DNA of 35,956 bases from Pseudomonadota bacterium. Lineage in GTDB: Bacteria > Myxococcota > UBA9042 > PHBI01. The translations under genes and the position numbers were made by a program. The notes under the pieces are model-generated. The model was not told the origin of the DNA, searched no databases, and worked only from the letters and a program-made list of their open reading frames with translations. Positions 35,079 through 35,956 of the stretch are shown piece after piece. The DNA is taken from positions 1 to 35,956 of the forward strand of contig SXIE01000501.1 of NCBI GenBank assembly GCA_005772945.1, in the 5' to 3' direction. How positions within the stretch are numbered: the first letter of the stretch is position 1; the number at the start of each line of letters is the position of its first letter.

Positions 35079-35216
35079 TTTTCGTTCGCGAAGGCCTCGC
35101 GTGGGGTCCGCATCGGACCCCGGAGCGAGGCTGCCCGCGTATTCCCATTTTCGTTCGCGAAGGCCTCTCGTGGGGTCCGCATCGGACCCCGGAGCGAGGC
35201 TGCCGGCGTATTCCCA
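35079..35216. repeat. Two tandem 69-bp palindromic repeats, same family as 13221-13400
   Basis: The copies are 35079-35147 and 35148-35216. Each contains GCCTC(G/T)CG...GCGAGGC and GGGGTCCG-CAT-CGGACCCC, giving a long hairpin. Over about 52 bases the core is close to the copies in the kinase gene (estimated above 80% by eye). Here they are intergenic, just upstream of sanA. The unit is 69 bp, a multiple of three, as is the 60-bp unit. Confidence 0.9.
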
Positions 35217-35312
35217 TTGAGCCAAGCGCGCGCGCGGTCTAGGAGGGGTGTCGCGCAGGGGTCGCCTGTCACGTGATGAGGGCGGAGGCGGCGTGACCGC
35301 GGAGGGTGTGTG

Positions 35313-35956
35313 GTGACGTTTCGCAAGTTCGTCGAGGTCGTGGCCGTGCTGCTCGCGGGATTTGTCGCGGGATGCAACGGTGGCGGCGAGGGGCCAGGCG
35401 GGGCAGGTGGGGGAGGAGGTGGTGGTCACGGACCGGGCGGGCCCGGTGGGCCAGGGGGCGCCCCGCCGCCGCCCGAGGTCGGGGTCATCGTCGTCAAGCC
35501 CGAGCGCGTGACGCTCACGACCGAGCTGCCCGGGCGCACCGCGCCGCTCCTCATCGCCGAGGTGCGGCCCGAGGTCGGCGGCATCCTCCGGAAGCGCGTC
35601 TTTCATGAAGGCAGCGAGGTCAAGGCCGGCGACGTCCTCTACGAGATCGACCCGACCACCTACCAGGCTGCGGTCGACAGCGCCGCCGCCGCGCTGGAGC
35701 GCGCCCAGGCTGCGGTCGCCATCGCCGGCTCGCGCGCGCGCCGCTACGATACGCTCGCCGGGCAGAACGCGGTGAGCCACCAAGACAAAGACGACGCCAG
35801 CGGCTCCGTGCGCCTCGCGCGCGCCGATGTTACAGTCGCCAAGGCGCTGCTGGCGCAGGCGCAGATCGCGCTCGATCGCGCCACGATCAAGGCGCCGATC
35901 AGCGGTCGCATCGGCCGCTCGCGCGTCACGGTCGGGGCGCTCGTGGCGCCGTTTCA
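35313..35956 (+). CDS. RND efflux membrane fusion lipoprotein (AcrA/MexA type), partial
   Basis: The GTG at 35313 follows GGAGGG by six bases; the gene runs off the window end (214 codons seen). It has a lipoprotein signal with Cys at 21 ('LLAGFVAGC'), then an unusual Gly/Pro/His-rich linker (about 23-53). The fusion-protein core follows: 'LPGRTAPLLIAEVRPEVGGIL', 'VFHEGSEVKAGDVLYEIDP' (lipoyl-like half), an alpha-hairpin rich in Ala/Gln ('AAALERAQAAVAIAG') and 'DRATIKAPISGRIGRSRV'. Such proteins link an inner-membrane RND pump to an outer-membrane channel. The pump gene is probably next, beyond the window. Confidence 0.88.
   Translation, partial: MTFRKFVEVVAVLLAGFVAGCNGGGEGPGGAGGGGGGGHGPGGPGGPGGAPPPPEVGVIVVKPERVTLTTELPGRTAPLLIAEVRPEVGGILRKRVFHEGSEVKAGDVLYEIDPTTYQAAVDSAAAALERAQAAVAIAGSRARRYDTLAGQNAVSHQDKDDASGSVRLARADVTVAKALLAQAQIALDRATIKAPISGRIGRSRVTVGALVAPF

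Noticed and set aside
34575..35783. A 402-codon minus-strand frame through the 69-bp repeats and sanA
   Set aside because: It is out of frame with sanA and consists of Arg/Ser/Pro-rich shadow sequence. It only shows that the repeats are open in several frames.
1..35956. CRISPR arrays, tRNA and rRNA genes, integrases or transposases
   Set aside because: None was seen. The tandem repeats present are protein-coding or palindromic without unique spacers, and no mobile-element enzyme was recognised.

Overview
The window is about 36 kb of very GC-rich bacterial DNA with long secreted multidomain proteins. It carries a Hanks-type Ser/Thr kinase with WD40 repeats beside an FHA regulator, MopE-like metal-binding repeats, thrombospondin type 3 repeats fused to an OmpA domain, and four proteins with lamin-tail domains (LTD). 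That mix suggests a myxobacterium or relative (Myxococcota, formerly Deltaproteobacteria). This is inference from gene content; there is no rRNA or tRNA to confirm it.

Layout. 1-119 is the 3' end of an ilvA-like threonine dehydratase, followed by an imperfect inverted-repeat element (124-246). 289-3080 (minus) holds a two-haem cytochrome c-like lipoprotein and an LTD lipoprotein with eight Thr-rich repeats. 3261-4832 (plus) has an ornithine cyclodeaminase/mu-crystallin family enzyme and a small putative lipoprotein; two operator-like dyads lie between them. 5133-8381 (plus) is a large Cys-rich/MopE/LTD lipoprotein. 8430-16130 (minus) is a run of genes transcribed kinase-WD40, FHA/winged-helix regulator, RlmI-like rRNA methyltransferase, quinone oxidoreductase, glutathione peroxidase. 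The kinase-WD40 gene is split by a one-base frameshift and carries three in-frame copies of a 60-bp palindromic repeat.

16481-20787 (plus) is a three-gene cassette: a 555-aa protein with a His/Asp-rich tail, a DUF4157 (HExxH) protein, and a helical 228-aa protein. The first two share a short motif at nearly the same distance from the N-terminus. DUF4157 proteins are known associates of extracellular contractile injection systems (eCIS), so this may be an orphan effector cassette, the best candidate here for an undescribed system. No eCIS structural gene is in the window.

20856-26147 (minus) is a 1763-aa Cys-rich/LTD/PKD/beta-helix lipoprotein. 26440-28182 (plus) is another LTD lipoprotein gene interrupted by one in-frame TAG. 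28282-31046 (minus) holds an OmpA/TSP3 outer-membrane protein and a small exported protein. 31264-32262 (plus) is an exported protein of unknown function. 32278-34323 (minus) is a MORN-like exported protein, and 34345-35034 (minus) is sanA-like. Upstream of the latter are two more copies of the palindromic repeat found inside the kinase gene. The window ends inside an RND efflux membrane-fusion lipoprotein gene (35313 onward).

Overall this is an envelope-rich region: at least nine products have a lipoprotein or Sec signal. Two genes look freshly broken, by a frameshift at about 14724 and a nonsense codon at 26647. Each could equally be a base-calling error.
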